Assembly: GCF_002968335.2 (NCBI RefSeq)
Contig: NZ_CP134398.1
Coordinates: 1,116,001-1,180,000, forward strand
Direction of reading: 5' to 3'
From: Mycobacterium sp. ITM-2016-00316
GTDB lineage: Bacteria > Actinomycetota > Actinomycetes > Mycobacteriales > Mycobacteriaceae
DNA length: 64,000 bases
Shown here: positions 40,397-50,308 of the stretch, in pieces
Layout: each line of letters starts with the position of its first letter
How positions within the stretch are numbered: position 1 is the stretch's first letter
Notes under the pieces: model-generated
What the model was told of the DNA's origin: nothing
The model's input: only the letters and a program-made list of their open reading frames with translations
The model's database searches: none
Made by a program: the position numbers and the translations under genes

Positions 40397-42367
40397 TCAT
40401 TCCCCGGCGTTCAGCACGGCCTGGATTTCCTCGGCCGTGGTCGCCGCGCGGAGTTGGGCGACGCGGTCCTTGTCCAGGAACACGTGCGCGATCCGGGTCA
40501 GCAGCGCCATGTGGTCGTCCCCGGCACCGGCGATTCCGACGACGAACTCTGCGGGTTTGCCGTTCCAGTCGATGGGGTCGGGGTAGCGGACGAACGAGAT
40601 CCCGGTGCGGCGGATCGCGGTCTTCGCCTCGTTGGTGCCGTGCGGGATGGCCAGGCCGTTGCCCATATAGGTGGACACCGACTTCTCCCGCTCGTGCATG
40701 GCGCCGATATAGGACGGTTCGACCGCTCCGGCGGCGACCAGCAGGGCGCCCGCCTCATCGATGGCCTGCGCGGCGCTGGTGCCGTTGCCGTTCAGCACGA
40801 TCGAACCCACCGGCAGCGCGTCACCGCCGGTCGCGGGGGCCTCTTCGACGGCCGGGGCTGCGACGTCGCCGGCTGCGCCGCCGTTGGACCGCCGCAGTTG
40901 TTCGACGATCTCGTCGTAGCGCGGGCTGCTCATGAAGTCGTCGACGGACACGTGCACCGCCGACGCGGTCTTCTGGGTGGCCCGGTCGGTCAGATTGCGG
41001 TGGCTCACCACCAGGTCATAGGTGTCGGTCAGATTGGAGATCGCCGAGTTGGTGACCTTCACGTCACCGAATCCCGCCTGCTGGATCTTCTTGCGCAGCA
41101 CCGAGGCGCCCATCGCCGAGGAGCCCATTCCTGCGTCACAGGCGAACACGATGGTCTTGATCGGGCCGTCGCCCGCACGCACCAGGGCCGCGGCGACGCT
41201 GGACTTCTTGCCCTTCATCGACTCCATGGACGCGGTGGCCGCGGCCAGATCCGGCTCATCGGTCGCCTTGTCGGTCTTGAGCAGGAAGGCCGCCACCAGG
41301 AAGGACACCGCGGCCGCGCCGAAGACCGACAGCGTGACGCCCAGGAAGCTGCCGCTGGCGGTCTGCGCGTAGACCGCGATGATGGAGCCCGGCGCCGCGG
41401 GTGCACGCAACCCGGATCCGAACAGCACGTTGACGAACACGCCGGTCATGCCGCCGAGGATGGTCGCGATGATCAGTTTCGGCTTCATCAGCACGTAGGG
41501 GAAGTAGATCTCGTGGATGCCCCCGAAGAACTGGATGATCGCCGCGCCGGGCGCCGAGGCGCGGGCGATACCGCGGCCGAAGAACGTGTAGGCCATCAGC
41601 AGACCGAGTCCGGGGCCGGGATTGGCTTCGAGCAGGAACAGGACGGACTTGCCCGTCTCCAGCGCCTGCGTGGTGCCCAACGGGGTGAGCACCCCGTGGT
41701 TGATGGCGTTGTTGAGGAACAGCACCTTGGCGGGCTCGATGAGGATCGAGGTCAGTGGCAGCAGATTGTTCTCGACCAGGAAATCGACCGCGTTCCCGGC
41801 CAGCCGGGTGAAGGAAGACACGATCGGGCCGATGCCGAAGAAGCCGAAGATCGCCAGGAACATCCCGAGGATGCCCGCCGAGAAGTTGTCCACCAACATC
41901 TCGAAGCCGGGCCGGATCTTGCCCTCCCACAACGCGTCTGCCTTCTTCATCAGCCAGCCGCCCAGCGGGCCCATGATCATGGCGCCCATGAACATCGGGA
42001 CATCGGCACCGGTGACCACGCCGATGGTGGCGATCGCGCCGACCACCGCGCCGCGGTTGCCGTGGATCATCCGGCCGCCGGTGTAGCCGATCAGGATGGG
42101 CAACAGGTAGGTGATCATCGGGCCGACGATCCCGGCGCCGTCGTAGGCGCCCCAGCCGCCGAGCTTGGCCACCCAACCGTCGGGATCGCGCAACCCCGAG
42201 AAGATGGCCTGCAGCCAGCCCTGCTCGATGAACAGGGCGGTGATCAGGCCCCAGGCGATGAATGCGCCGATATTGGGCATCACCATGTTCGACAGCGCAG
42301 TGCCCAGCTTCTGCACCCGCACCCGTGCGCCGGTCCGCGGGGCGGCAGACGCTTCGACAGTGGACAT
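40397..42367 (-). CDS. mtlA: Mannitol-type PTS permease, EIICBA
   Basis: A 656-residue three-domain phosphotransferase permease. ATG 42367 has GGAGGT upstream. EIIC membrane domain, residues about 15-345 (LGTALSNMVMPNIGAFIAWGLITALF, GGWLMKKAD, NNAINHGVLTPLG, FGGIHEIYFPYVL). EIIB near 390-475, with the phospho-Cys in IVFACDAGMGSSAMGAS. A Gly/Ala linker leads to EIIA near 515-656, with the phospho-His in GLAIPHGTNEAK. It imports and phosphorylates a hexitol, mannitol by family resemblance. It needs EI and HPr encoded elsewhere. Such permeases are unusual in mycobacteria to my knowledge. Confidence 0.92.
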   Translation of the reverse strand: MSTVEASAAPRTGARVRVQKLGTALSNMVMPNIGAFIAWGLITALFIEQGWLQAIFSGLRDPDGWVAKLGGWGAYDGAGIVGPMITYLLPILIGYTGGRMIHGNRGAVVGAIATIGVVTGADVPMFMGAMIMGPLGGWLMKKADALWEGKIRPGFEMLVDNFSAGILGMFLAIFGFFGIGPIVSSFTRLAGNAVDFLVENNLLPLTSILIEPAKVLFLNNAINHGVLTPLGTTQALETGKSVLFLLEANPGPGLGLLMAYTFFGRGIARASAPGAAIIQFFGGIHEIYFPYVLMKPKLIIATILGGMTGVFVNVLFGSGLRAPAAPGSIIAVYAQTASGSFLGVTLSVFGAAAVSFLVAAFLLKTDKATDEPDLAAATASMESMKGKKSSVAAALVRAGDGPIKTIVFACDAGMGSSAMGASVLRKKIQQAGFGDVKVTNSAISNLTDTYDLVVSHRNLTDRATQKTASAVHVSVDDFMSSPRYDEIVEQLRRSNGGAAGDVAAPAVEEAPATGGDALPVGSIVLNGNGTSAAQAIDEAGALLVAAGAVEPSYIGAMHEREKSVSTYMGNGLAIPHGTNEAKTAIRRTGISFVRYPDPIDWNGKPAEFVVGIAGAGDDHMALLTRIAHVFLDKDRVAQLRAATTAEEIQAVLNAGE

Positions 42368-42441
42368 CCGTTGACCTCCGGTTTTTGCGCCGGCCGCTTG
42401 GGTGATGCCGGTCACATGCACATCTAGTAATACGCACACTT

Positions 42442-42477
42442 GGGCAGAAATGCAAGCGATTCGGGCAAAAACGGGCA
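42442..42477. promoter_or_regulatory. Phased GGGCA repeats between mtlA and the dehydrogenase gene
   Basis: Three direct copies of GGGCA (42442-42446, 42463-42467, 42473-42477) are spaced 21 and 10 bases, that is two and one helical turns, so they lie on one DNA face. They occupy the 198-base divergent region and are candidates for the DeoR-type operator. Confidence 0.5.
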
Positions 42478-42565
42478 GTCAATTTTGTGGTTTTATGACC
42501 GTATTGCGATTAGAGTGCTGACTCAGCAGCTCCCTGGGATTGGCCGACGACCGAAAGGACCGCCC

Positions 42566-43624
42566 ATGAAAGCCCTGCGTTTCTACGCCCCCGAGGATGT
42601 CCGGCTCGAAGACGTCCCGGAGCCGCAATGCGGCCCCGATGAGGTCAAACTGCGGGTGCGCAACTGCTCCACCTGCGGCACCGACGTCAAGATCTTCCAC
42701 AACGGACACCAGAACCTGACGCCGCCACGGACCATCGGCCATGAGATCGCCGGCGAGGTCGTCGAGGTCGGGGCGCAGGTCAATGCGACCTACGGCAGTG
42801 ACTGGTCAGTGGGTGATCGCGTCCAGGTGATCGCGGCCGTCCCGTGCGGCGAGTGCCATGAGTGCCGCAAGGGCTGGATGGCGGTCTGCCAGAACCAGAC
42901 CTCGATGGGCTACCAGTACGACGGCGGCTTCGCCGAGTTCATGATCGTGCCCAGGCAGGTGCTCAAGGTCGACGGGCTCAACAAGATTCCGGACAACGTC
43001 GGTTTCGACGAGGCCTCGGCCGCAGAACCGTTCGCCTGCGCCATCAACGCCCAGGAGCTGCTCGGTATCGAGGAGGGCGACACCGTCGTGGTCTTCGGTG
43101 CGGGCCCCATCGGGTGCATGCACATCCGCATCGCGCGCGGCGTCCACAACTGCGGCCCGATCTACCTCGTCGACGTCAACGACGCCCGGCTGAAGATGTC
43201 GGCCGACGCCGTCAACCCCGACGGTGTCATCAACGCCGCCGATGTCGACGTGGTGGAGAAGGTCATGGAACTCACCGGCGGTCGAGGCGCGGACATCGTG
43301 ATCACCGCAACCGCAGCCAATGTCGCCCAGGAGCAGGCCATCGCGATGGCCGCCCGCAACGGCCGCATCTCGTTTTTCGGCGGGCTGCCCAAGACCGATC
43401 CCACCATCACCTGCGACTCCAACGTCGTGCACTATCGCCAGTTGCACATCCACGGCGCCAACGGATCTGCGCCCGAGCACAACAAGCGCGCCCTGCAGTA
43501 CATCTCCACCGGGCAGGTTCCGGTCAAGGACCTCATCACCCGCCGCATCCCGCTGGAGAACGTGCTCGATGCCTTCGACATCGTCAAGAAGGGCGAGGCG
43601 ATCAAGGTGACCGTCGAGCCCTGA
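42566..43624 (+). CDS. Zinc-dependent alcohol/polyol dehydrogenase
   Basis: A 352-residue medium-chain dehydrogenase. Catalytic zinc ligands are in NCSTCGTDVK (Cys near 38) and IGHEIAGEV (His-Glu near 63). The structural zinc loop is CGECHECRKGWMAVC. The NAD-binding turn is VVFGAGPIGCMHIRIARG. ATG 42566 follows GAAAGGAC. Divergent from mtlA, it may oxidise the imported hexitol phosphate, as GatD does for galactitol 1-phosphate. This would replace the usual MtlD, a long-chain dehydrogenase not found here. Sorbitol-type dehydrogenase acting on free polyol is the alternative. Confidence 0.87.
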   Translation: MKALRFYAPEDVRLEDVPEPQCGPDEVKLRVRNCSTCGTDVKIFHNGHQNLTPPRTIGHEIAGEVVEVGAQVNATYGSDWSVGDRVQVIAAVPCGECHECRKGWMAVCQNQTSMGYQYDGGFAEFMIVPRQVLKVDGLNKIPDNVGFDEASAAEPFACAINAQELLGIEEGDTVVVFGAGPIGCMHIRIARGVHNCGPIYLVDVNDARLKMSADAVNPDGVINAADVDVVEKVMELTGGRGADIVITATAANVAQEQAIAMAARNGRISFFGGLPKTDPTITCDSNVVHYRQLHIHGANGSAPEHNKRALQYISTGQVPVKDLITRRIPLENVLDAFDIVKKGEAIKVTVEP

Positions 43625-43657
43625 TACCGGACCCGCGTTTCGGCGGAAGTCCGCGCA

Positions 43658-44023
43658 TCATCCGCCGACGGCGACCAGATAGCCGCCGATGCCCGCGACG
43701 CATGCCGCCGCGCACAACGCCAACGTGCCGATCGCGAATGTCCATGCGGTGGCCCGCCGTATCAGCCGCATGATGGTCAGCACCGTGCCGGCGACCCACA
43801 ACAGCGCGGCCGTGGTGAAGCCGGTGAACATGGCGGCCACCCCGGCGTCGATATCGCAACTCTCGGGCGGGCAGTGATCGGTGAACGCCATGAAGAAGAT
43901 CCCGAAGAAGCCTGCCACTGCACCGCCGACGACGGTGAGCACCAGCGCCGTGATCGACACCGCGAGGTCGACGCCGGAGATCGGGCGCTTGGCCGGCGGC
44001 GGCGCAGGGTAGCCGTAGGTCAT
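43658..44023 (-). CDS. Small three-span membrane protein
   Basis: A 121-residue protein with a Pro-rich cytoplasmic start (TYGYPAPPPAKRP) and three hydrophobic segments: about 25-50 (VSITALVLTVVGGAVAGFFGIFF), 65-85 (GVAAMFTGFTTAALLWVAGTVL) and 95-118. Two Cys lie in an outside loop (HCPPESC). Family not recognised. Its start codon and that of the divergent hydrolase share the tetramer CATG, so promoters must lie inside each other's coding region or the hydrolase starts further in. Confidence 0.72.
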   Translation of the reverse strand: MTYGYPAPPPAKRPISGVDLAVSITALVLTVVGGAVAGFFGIFFMAFTDHCPPESCDIDAGVAAMFTGFTTAALLWVAGTVLTIMRLIRRATAWTFAIGTLALCAAACVAGIGGYLVAVGG

Positions 44024-44981
44024 GGACGGCCACTCTAACCAGGGCGAGCCCAGCGACCTGCCCGGTATCGAACTTGTCGTCCCCGCGGTGAACATCGCGT
44101 CCCGGCAGCGCATCGGACATTTCGTCAGCCGGGCCGCGTTCGCGCGCTACCTGGACGCCTATCGCGCCGCCGCACCCGCCTGCGGCGCCCAGTTCGATGT
44201 GCCCACGAGTCTGGGCACCGTCCGCGTCTACCGCTACGACGGCCCGGCCGGCCCGATCCCGGTGCTGTTGCTGCCCGGCCGCGGCGCGGGCAGCCCGATG
44301 TGGCGCGCCAACCTCGCCCCGCTGGTCGCGCAGCGCACCGTGTTCAGCCTGGACCTGCTCGGCGACGCCGGGCTGTCGGTGCAGTCCGGGCCGATCACCG
44401 GTGCGGCTGACCAGGCCCGCTGGCTGGATGAGGTGATCGCGGGGCTGGGGCCGGCGCGGGTGCATCTGCTCGGGGTGTCGATGGGTGGGTGGCTGGCCGT
44501 CAATGCTGCGCTGCGGACGCCGGACCGAATCGCCTCGATCATGGTGTTGGACCCCGCGATGACCTTCGGGCGCATTCCCGCGAAAGCGGTGATCGCGTCG
44601 ATCGCACTGGCGGTGCCGAGGTTTCCGGCCCGGCTGCGCCGCCGCGTGATGAGCTGGCTGGCGGACGGCGCCCCGGTCGACAAGACGCTGCCCGAGGCCG
44701 AGTTGTTGGACGCCGCGGCAACGGGATTCGTCATGTGCCAGCCGGCGCCGCGGATGTTCGATGACGACGCACTGCGCTCGCTGGCGCTGCCGGTGCTGGC
44801 GATCATTGCCGGCCGCAGCGTGATTCACCACCCTGCCCGGGCGGCGGCCAGGGCCCGGCGGCTGCTGGTGACGGGGAAGGTCGAGCTGTGGCCGGATGCC
44901 TCCCATGCCGTCAGCGGCGAGTTCCCGGACCGGATCGCCGAGCGGGCACTGGCGTTCTTCGATCGTGCGGACCGGCGCTGA
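44022..44981 (+). CDS. Alpha/beta hydrolase
   Basis: A 319-residue alpha/beta hydrolase. PVLLLPGRGAGSPMWRANLAPLV supplies the oxyanion region, the nucleophile elbow is LLGVSMGGWLAVN near residue 152, and the C-terminal His is in LWPDASHAVSGEFPDR near residue 299. The ATG overlaps the divergent membrane-protein start; GTG 44089 is an alternative start. The remaining 195 bases to nnr hold an inverted repeat ACTAAC/GTTAGT (45056-45087) of unknown meaning. Substrate unknown. Confidence 0.78.
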   Translation: MDGHSNQGEPSDLPGIELVVPAVNIASRQRIGHFVSRAAFARYLDAYRAAAPACGAQFDVPTSLGTVRVYRYDGPAGPIPVLLLPGRGAGSPMWRANLAPLVAQRTVFSLDLLGDAGLSVQSGPITGAADQARWLDEVIAGLGPARVHLLGVSMGGWLAVNAALRTPDRIASIMVLDPAMTFGRIPAKAVIASIALAVPRFPARLRRRVMSWLADGAPVDKTLPEAELLDAAATGFVMCQPAPRMFDDDALRSLALPVLAIIAGRSVIHHPARAAARARRLLVTGKVELWPDASHAVSGEFPDRIAERALAFFDRADRR

Positions 44982-45176
44982 AGCGATCGTGATGCGTAGT
45001 GGATCTCTAACCTGTCTTAGCGGCTTCAATGGTTGGTGTGGTCGACCCGGCAATGACTAACTTTTCAATTCGATGATGATGGTTAGTGTCATCGTGTCAC
45101 CGGCGATCGGCCCCACAGATCTCCGAGTGCGCGTAACCTGTTGGCGCGCGCGCACATCGAATCGGAACGGGAGCTG

Positions 45177-46589
45177 ATGCGGCACTACCACACCGCCGAC
45201 GCTATCCGTGCCGCCGAAGCCCCGCTCCTGGCCTCTCAGCCCGACGGAGCATTGATGCGCCGGGCCGCCCACGGGCTCGCCACCGTCATCGCCCGTGAAC
45301 TCGGCACCGTCACCGGACGGCGGATCTGCGCGGTGGTCGGCTCCGGGGACAACGGCGGCGACGCGCTGTGGGCGGCGACCCTCCTGCGTCGCCGCGGCGT
45401 GCACGCCTCCGCGGTGCTGCTCTCCCCGGATCGCACCCATGCCGCGGCGCTGGCCGCCTTCAGAAAGGCCGGTGGCCGGCTGGTGCAGAACATCCCGCAG
45501 GCAACGGATCTGGTGATCGACGGCGTCGTCGGCATCTCCGGCCGGGGTGGGTTGCGACCCGATGCCGCGGCCGTTTTCGATCGCTGCGGGGCACCCGTCA
45601 TCGCCGTCGACATTCCGAGCGGGATCGACGTGCACACCGGCGCCGAAGACGGTCCGCATGTGCGGGCGGCCGTCACCGTGACCTTTGGCGGGTTGAAACC
45701 CGTACACGCACTGGCAGATTGCGGGCGAATCGAACTCATCGACATCGGACTGAATCTCGCGCCGTCTGATCTCCGCGGATTCGAGGCTGCCGACGTGGCC
45801 GCCCGCTGGCCCATCCCCGGCCCGCGCGACGACAAGTACACCCAGGGTGTCACCGGTGTGCTGGCCGGTTCGGCGACCTATCCCGGTGCCGCCATCCTCA
45901 GCACCGGTGCCGCGGTCGCCGCCACCTCGGGCATGGTCCGCTACGCCGGTAGCGCCGCACATGACGTGGTGAACCACTGGCCCGAAGTCATCGCCACCCC
46001 CGACACCGACGCGGTGGGCCGGGTGCAGGCCTGGGTGGTCGGGCCCGGGCTCGGGACCGACGAAAGTGCTTCTGCAACATTGCGTTTCGCGCTGTCCTCA
46101 GATCTCCCGGTGATCGTCGACGCCGATGCGCTGACCCTGCTGGCCGCCGCGCCCGAGCTGGTGACCTGCCGGTCCGCGCCGACGGTGCTGACCCCACACG
46201 CGGGCGAGTATCGGCGGTTGGCCGGGGCGGACGTCGGGTCCGATCGGGTCGGCGCGGCACGCACCCTGGCCCACGCCCTCGGGGCGACCGTCCTGCTCAA
46301 GGGCAATGTCACCGTCATCGCTTCCCCGACCGGACCGGTGTATCTGAACCCCGCCGGACAATCCTGGGCCGCCACCGCCGGATCCGGTGACGTCCTGTCC
46401 GGGGTCATCGGCGCGCTGCTGGCCGCGGGCGTCCCGGCCGCCGAGGCCGCCGCGATGGCCGCGTTCGTACACGCCCGGGCGGCCGCGCTGGCCGCCGCCG
46501 ATCCCGGACCGACCGCCGCCCCGACATCCGCGGGGGGCATTCTCGCCCACCTGCGCGCCGCCATCGCATCAACGATCGGAAAAGGATGA
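45177..46589 (+). CDS. nnr: Bifunctional NAD(P)HX epimerase/dehydratase
   Basis: A 470-residue repair enzyme that restores damaged hydrated NAD(P)H. The N-terminal epimerase domain is NnrE-like (AVVGSGDNGGDALWAATLLRRRGV, DIPSGIDVHTG). The C-terminal ribokinase-fold ADP-dependent dehydratase is NnrD-like (KYTQGVTGVLAGSATYPGAAILS, VVGPGLGTDESA, VIVDADALTLL, LTPHAGEYRRL, TAGSGDVLSGVIGALLAAG). ATG 45177 is preferred over an upstream TTG because ACGGGAG precedes it. Same position as Rv3433c. Confidence 0.92.
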   Translation: MRHYHTADAIRAAEAPLLASQPDGALMRRAAHGLATVIARELGTVTGRRICAVVGSGDNGGDALWAATLLRRRGVHASAVLLSPDRTHAAALAAFRKAGGRLVQNIPQATDLVIDGVVGISGRGGLRPDAAAVFDRCGAPVIAVDIPSGIDVHTGAEDGPHVRAAVTVTFGGLKPVHALADCGRIELIDIGLNLAPSDLRGFEAADVAARWPIPGPRDDKYTQGVTGVLAGSATYPGAAILSTGAAVAATSGMVRYAGSAAHDVVNHWPEVIATPDTDAVGRVQAWVVGPGLGTDESASATLRFALSSDLPVIVDADALTLLAAAPELVTCRSAPTVLTPHAGEYRRLAGADVGSDRVGAARTLAHALGATVLLKGNVTVIASPTGPVYLNPAGQSWAATAGSGDVLSGVIGALLAAGVPAAEAAAMAAFVHARAAALAAADPGPTAAPTSAGGILAHLRAAIASTIGKG

Positions 46590-46593
46590 ACAC

Positions 46594-47979
46594 ATGAGCC
46601 GCAGGCACCACCCGCGCCCGCCGCATATCGCCCCCGCCTACACCGGACGGCTCTCGACCGACCCGGTGCCCGCGCTGCGACTGCCGGGCGAATCGATGGA
46701 CCCGCAGGCGGCCTACCGCTACATCCACGACGAGCTGATGCTCGACGGCAGTTCGCGGCTGAACCTTGCCACCTTCGTCACCACGTGGATGGACCCCGAG
46801 GCCGAGAAGCTGATGGCCGAGACCTTCGACAAGAACATGATCGACAAGGACGAGTACCCGGCGACCGCCGCCATCGAGGCGCGCTGCGTGGCGATGGTGG
46901 CCGACCTGTTCCACGCCGAGGACCTGGTCGACGATGACGCCGCCACCGCAGTCGGGGTGTCCACCATCGGATCCAGCGAGGCCGTGATGCTGGCCGGCCT
47001 GGCACTGAAGTGGCGGTGGCGCGCAAAAGTCGGTGATGGCTGGAAGGGCCGCACGCCCAACCTGGTGATGGGCTCCAACGTGCAGGTGGTGTGGGAGAAG
47101 TTCACCCGCTACTTCGACGTCGAGCCGCGTTATCTGCCGATGGCCGAGGGCCGGTACGTGATCACCCCCGAGCAGGTGCTCGATGCCGTCGACGAGGACA
47201 CCATCGGCGTGGTCGGCATCCTGGGCACCACCTTCACCGGGGAGCTGGAGCCGATCGCCGAGATCTGCGCCGCGCTGGACAAGCTGGCCGCCGACGGCGG
47301 GGTGGATGTGCCGGTGCACGTCGACGCGGCCAGCGGCGGGTTCGTCGTCCCGTTCCTGCATCCGGACCTGCAGTGGGACTTCCGGTTGCCGCGAGTGGTG
47401 TCCATCAACGTCAGTGGCCACAAATACGGGCTCACCTACCCGGGTATCGGGTTCGTGGTGTGGCGCAGCGCCGAGCATCTGCCCGAGGAGCTGGTGTTCC
47501 GGGTCAACTACCTGGGCGGCGACATGCCCACGTTCACGCTCAACTTCTCCCGACCGGGCAACCAGGTGATCGGGCAGTACTACAACTTCCTGCGCCTGGG
47601 CCGGGCCGGATACTCCCAGGTCATGCACTGTCTCTCGGACACCGCGCGCTGGTTCGGTGACCAGCTGCGCGACAGTGAGCACTTCGAGCTGATCACCGAC
47701 GGTTCGGCCATTCCGGTGGTCAGCTTCCGGCTCAAGGGCGATCCGGGTTACACCGAGTTCGACGTCTCCCAGGCCCTGCGCGCCTCCGGCTGGCAGGTAC
47801 CGGCCTACACGATGCCCGAGGGCGCCGAGGACGTCACGGTGCTGCGGGTGGTGGTCCGCGAGGGATTCTCCGCTGATCTGGCCCGGGCGTTGCGGGATGA
47901 CACCATCACCGCACTTGAGCACCTTGACCAGCTCAAACCGGGTGGCCACTTCGACACCGTGCAGCCCTTCGCACACTGA
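46594..47979 (+). CDS. gadB: Glutamate decarboxylase
   Basis: A 461-residue PLP enzyme converting glutamate to GABA with proton consumption. [34 protein letters not shown] and [17 protein letters not shown] are family hallmarks. The PLP Lys is in [14 protein letters not shown] near residue 274, and [13 protein letters not shown] precedes it. ATG 46594 follows AAAAGGA, 4 bases after the nnr stop. No GABA antiporter gene is adjacent. Confidence 0.95.
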   Translation: MSRRHHPRPPHIAPAYTGRLSTDPVPALRLPGESMDPQAAYRYIHDELMLDGSSRLNLATFVTTWMDPEAEKLMAETFDKNMIDKDEYPATAAIEARCVAMVADLFHAEDLVDDDAATAVGVSTIGSSEAVMLAGLALKWRWRAKVGDGWKGRTPNLVMGSNVQVVWEKFTRYFDVEPRYLPMAEGRYVITPEQVLDAVDEDTIGVVGILGTTFTGELEPIAEICAALDKLAADGGVDVPVHVDAASGGFVVPFLHPDLQWDFRLPRVVSINVSGHKYGLTYPGIGFVVWRSAEHLPEELVFRVNYLGGDMPTFTLNFSRPGNQVIGQYYNFLRLGRAGYSQVMHCLSDTARWFGDQLRDSEHFELITDGSAIPVVSFRLKGDPGYTEFDVSQALRASGWQVPAYTMPEGAEDVTVLRVVVREGFSADLARALRDDTITALEHLDQLKPGGHFDTVQPFAH

Positions 47980-48032
47980 TCGCAGACTCGGCGCGAACAG
48001 GTCGGCGGCCTCGGCATGACAAAATCGAGTCA

Positions 48033-49184
48033 ATGCACCCCACGGACCTGACCGCCCCGCCCGGCCCCACGGCCGAGGTGGATCTCGGCGCCATCGCACA
48101 CAACGTGCGGGTCCTGCGGGAGCGGGCCGGCTCGGCGGCGGTCATGGCGGTGGTCAAGGCCGACGGCTACGGCCACGGCGCCGCCCCTGTGGCACGCGCC
48201 GCGCTGGCCGCCGGCGCCGCCGAAGTGGGCGTGGCGACCGTCGGTGAGGCCCTGGCCTTGCGCCGGGACGGCATCACCGCGCCGGTGCTGGCGTGGCTGC
48301 ACGCCCCGGGCACCGACTTCTCCGCTGCGCTGGCCGCCGACGTGCAGATCGCGGTGTCCTCAGCCGGACAGCTCGACGACCTGGTCGATGCGGCCCGACG
48401 CACCGGGGTCACCGCGGTGACGACCCTCAAGGTCGACACCGGCCTGAGTCGTAACGGGGTGGCCGCCGCCGACCTGCCCAAGGTGCTGGTTGCCCTGGCG
48501 CACGCGGTCGCCGAGGGCACGGTGCATGCCCGGGGCATCATGAGCCACCTGGCGTGCGGCGACGAACCGGGCAACCCGATGAACGATCGGCAGGCCGCCC
48601 GTCTGCAGGAGATGCGTGAGCTCGCCCGCGAGTACGACGTCGACTTCGAGATCGCGCACCTGAGTAACTCGCCCGCGGCGATGACCCGCCAGGATCTGGC
48701 CTTCGACATGATCCGTCCAGGAATCGCGATCTACGGTCAGACCCCGATTCCCGCCCTGGGCAACATGGGCCTGCGCCCGGCGATGACGCTGAAAGCTCCG
48801 GTGGCGATGGTCCGCTCGATCAAGGCCGGGGACGGAGTGTCCTACGGGCACACCTGGATCGCCGAGCGAGACACCACGGTGGCGCTGATCCCGCTCGGTT
48901 ACGCGGACGGGATCTTCCGCACGCTGAGCGGTCGGCTGCAGGTGTCCATCAACGGTCGCCGCCATCCCGGCGTGGGCCGCATCTGCATGGACCAGTTCGT
49001 GGTGGACCTCGGGCCCGGGCCCGTCGATGTCGGTGTCGGCGATGAGGCAATCCTGTTCGGCCCCGGTGATTCCGGCGAGCCGACCACCCAGGACTGGGCC
49101 GAGCTGATCGGCACGATCAACTACGAGGTGGTCACCGCTGTGCGGGGCCGCATCACCCGTGTCTACCGCGGCGAGATGGGCTGA
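48033..49184 (+). CDS. alr: Alanine racemase
   Basis: A 383-residue PLP enzyme giving D-alanine for peptidoglycan; target of D-cycloserine. The PLP Lys is in [13 protein letters not shown] near residue 43; the second catalytic Tyr is in [14 protein letters not shown]; further motifs are [13 protein letters not shown] [10 protein letters not shown] and [11 protein letters not shown] probable -10 (ACAAAAT, 48019-48025) lies 7 bases before the ATG, suggesting a leaderless mRNA. Confidence 0.96.
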   Translation: MHPTDLTAPPGPTAEVDLGAIAHNVRVLRERAGSAAVMAVVKADGYGHGAAPVARAALAAGAAEVGVATVGEALALRRDGITAPVLAWLHAPGTDFSAALAADVQIAVSSAGQLDDLVDAARRTGVTAVTTLKVDTGLSRNGVAAADLPKVLVALAHAVAEGTVHARGIMSHLACGDEPGNPMNDRQAARLQEMRELAREYDVDFEIAHLSNSPAAMTRQDLAFDMIRPGIAIYGQTPIPALGNMGLRPAMTLKAPVAMVRSIKAGDGVSYGHTWIAERDTTVALIPLGYADGIFRTLSGRLQVSINGRRHPGVGRICMDQFVVDLGPGPVDVGVGDEAILFGPGDSGEPTTQDWAELIGTINYEVVTAVRGRITRVYRGEMG

Positions 49185-49189
49185 CACCG

Positions 49190-50308
49190 TTGGCCGACGA
49201 CGATATCCGCCCGCCCGAGCGTTGGGCCGTGGCGCGCTGGCTGGCCGGGCTGGCCGGGCTGAGCGCCGTCGGCTCGGTGGCCGGGGTCTCGGTGGCCCGG
49301 TCACTGGCCCGCCGGGTCAGCGTGGAGGATCCCTACGCGCACGAGGATTTCGAACTGCTGCACGACGACCGCAGCGTGGTCGTCACCACCGGAGACGGGG
49401 TGCCGCTCGCGGTCCGCGAATGCGGGCCGGAGAACGCACCGCTGACCGTGGTCTTCGCGCACGGGTTCTGTCTGCGGATGGGCGCCTTCCACTTTCAGCG
49501 AGACCGGTTGGCCCAGCAGTGGGGCGATCAGGTCCGGATGGTGTTCTACGACCAGCGTGGGCACGGTCTGTCCGGAGACGCCTCGCCGGACACCTTCACC
49601 GTGCCCCAACTCGGCCAGGATCTGGAGTCGGTGCTCGCGGTGATGGCGCCGCGCGGCCCGGTCGTGTTGGTCGGGCACTCCATGGGCGGGATGACCGTGT
49701 TGTCCCACGCCCGCCAGTACCCACAGCGCTATCCCACCCGAATCGTCGGTGCCGCGCTGATATCTTCTGCCGCAGAAGGAATTTCGCGCTCTCCGCTGGG
49801 GGAGATTCTGCGCAACCCGGCGCTGGAGGCGGCCAGGTTCGTCGTCCGCTATGCGCCCGGACTGGTGCACCGCGGCCGCGGTGTGGCCCGCTCGATCATC
49901 GGACCGGTGCTGCGGGCGGCCTCCTACGGTGACGAGAGCGTCAGCCCGAGCGTGGTCGCCTTCAGCGAGCGGATGATGCACGACACCCCGGTGCACACCC
50001 TGGTCGGGTTCCTGCACGCCCTGGAGGTGCACGACGAAACCGACGGGCTCACGGCGCTGGCGAAGATCCCGACCCTGATCGCGTGTGGCGACCGTGACCT
50101 GCTCACGCCGCTGGAGTACTCACAGGACATGGCGGCGGCGTTACCCAAGTCCGAGTTGGTGATCGCCGAGGGTGCGGGACACCTCGTGCAGTTGGAGCAG
50201 CCGGAACTGATCGACGACGCGCTGGTACGCCTGGTCGAACGAGCCACCCCGTCCAAGCTGGTGGCGCTCACCCGCAGACTCAGGGAACGGGCCCGCAACC
50301 ATGGCTGA
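49190..50308 (+). CDS. Alpha/beta hydrolase
   Basis: A 372-residue hydrolase from TTG 49190, five bases after the alr stop. An N-terminal segment of about 20 hydrophobic residues (WLAGLAGLSAVGSVAGVSVA) may anchor it in the membrane. VVFAHGFCLRMGAFHFQR, FYDQRGHGLSGDA, the elbow VLVGHSMGGMTVL (Ser near residue 166) and GAGHLVQLEQPE (His) complete the catalytic set. It overlaps tsaE by 8 bases, so belongs to the alr-tsaD operon. Substrate unknown. Confidence 0.87.
   Translation: MADDDIRPPERWAVARWLAGLAGLSAVGSVAGVSVARSLARRVSVEDPYAHEDFELLHDDRSVVVTTGDGVPLAVRECGPENAPLTVVFAHGFCLRMGAFHFQRDRLAQQWGDQVRMVFYDQRGHGLSGDASPDTFTVPQLGQDLESVLAVMAPRGPVVLVGHSMGGMTVLSHARQYPQRYPTRIVGAALISSAAEGISRSPLGEILRNPALEAARFVVRYAPGLVHRGRGVARSIIGPVLRAASYGDESVSPSVVAFSERMMHDTPVHTLVGFLHALEVHDETDGLTALAKIPTLIACGDRDLLTPLEYSQDMAAALPKSELVIAEGAGHLVQLEQPELIDDALVRLVERATPSKLVALTRRLRERARNHG

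Noticed and set aside
40394..42427. A 677-codon plus-strand frame opposite mtlA.
   Set aside because: mtlA shows all three PTS domains with catalytic Cys and His, so the opposite frame is a GC shadow.
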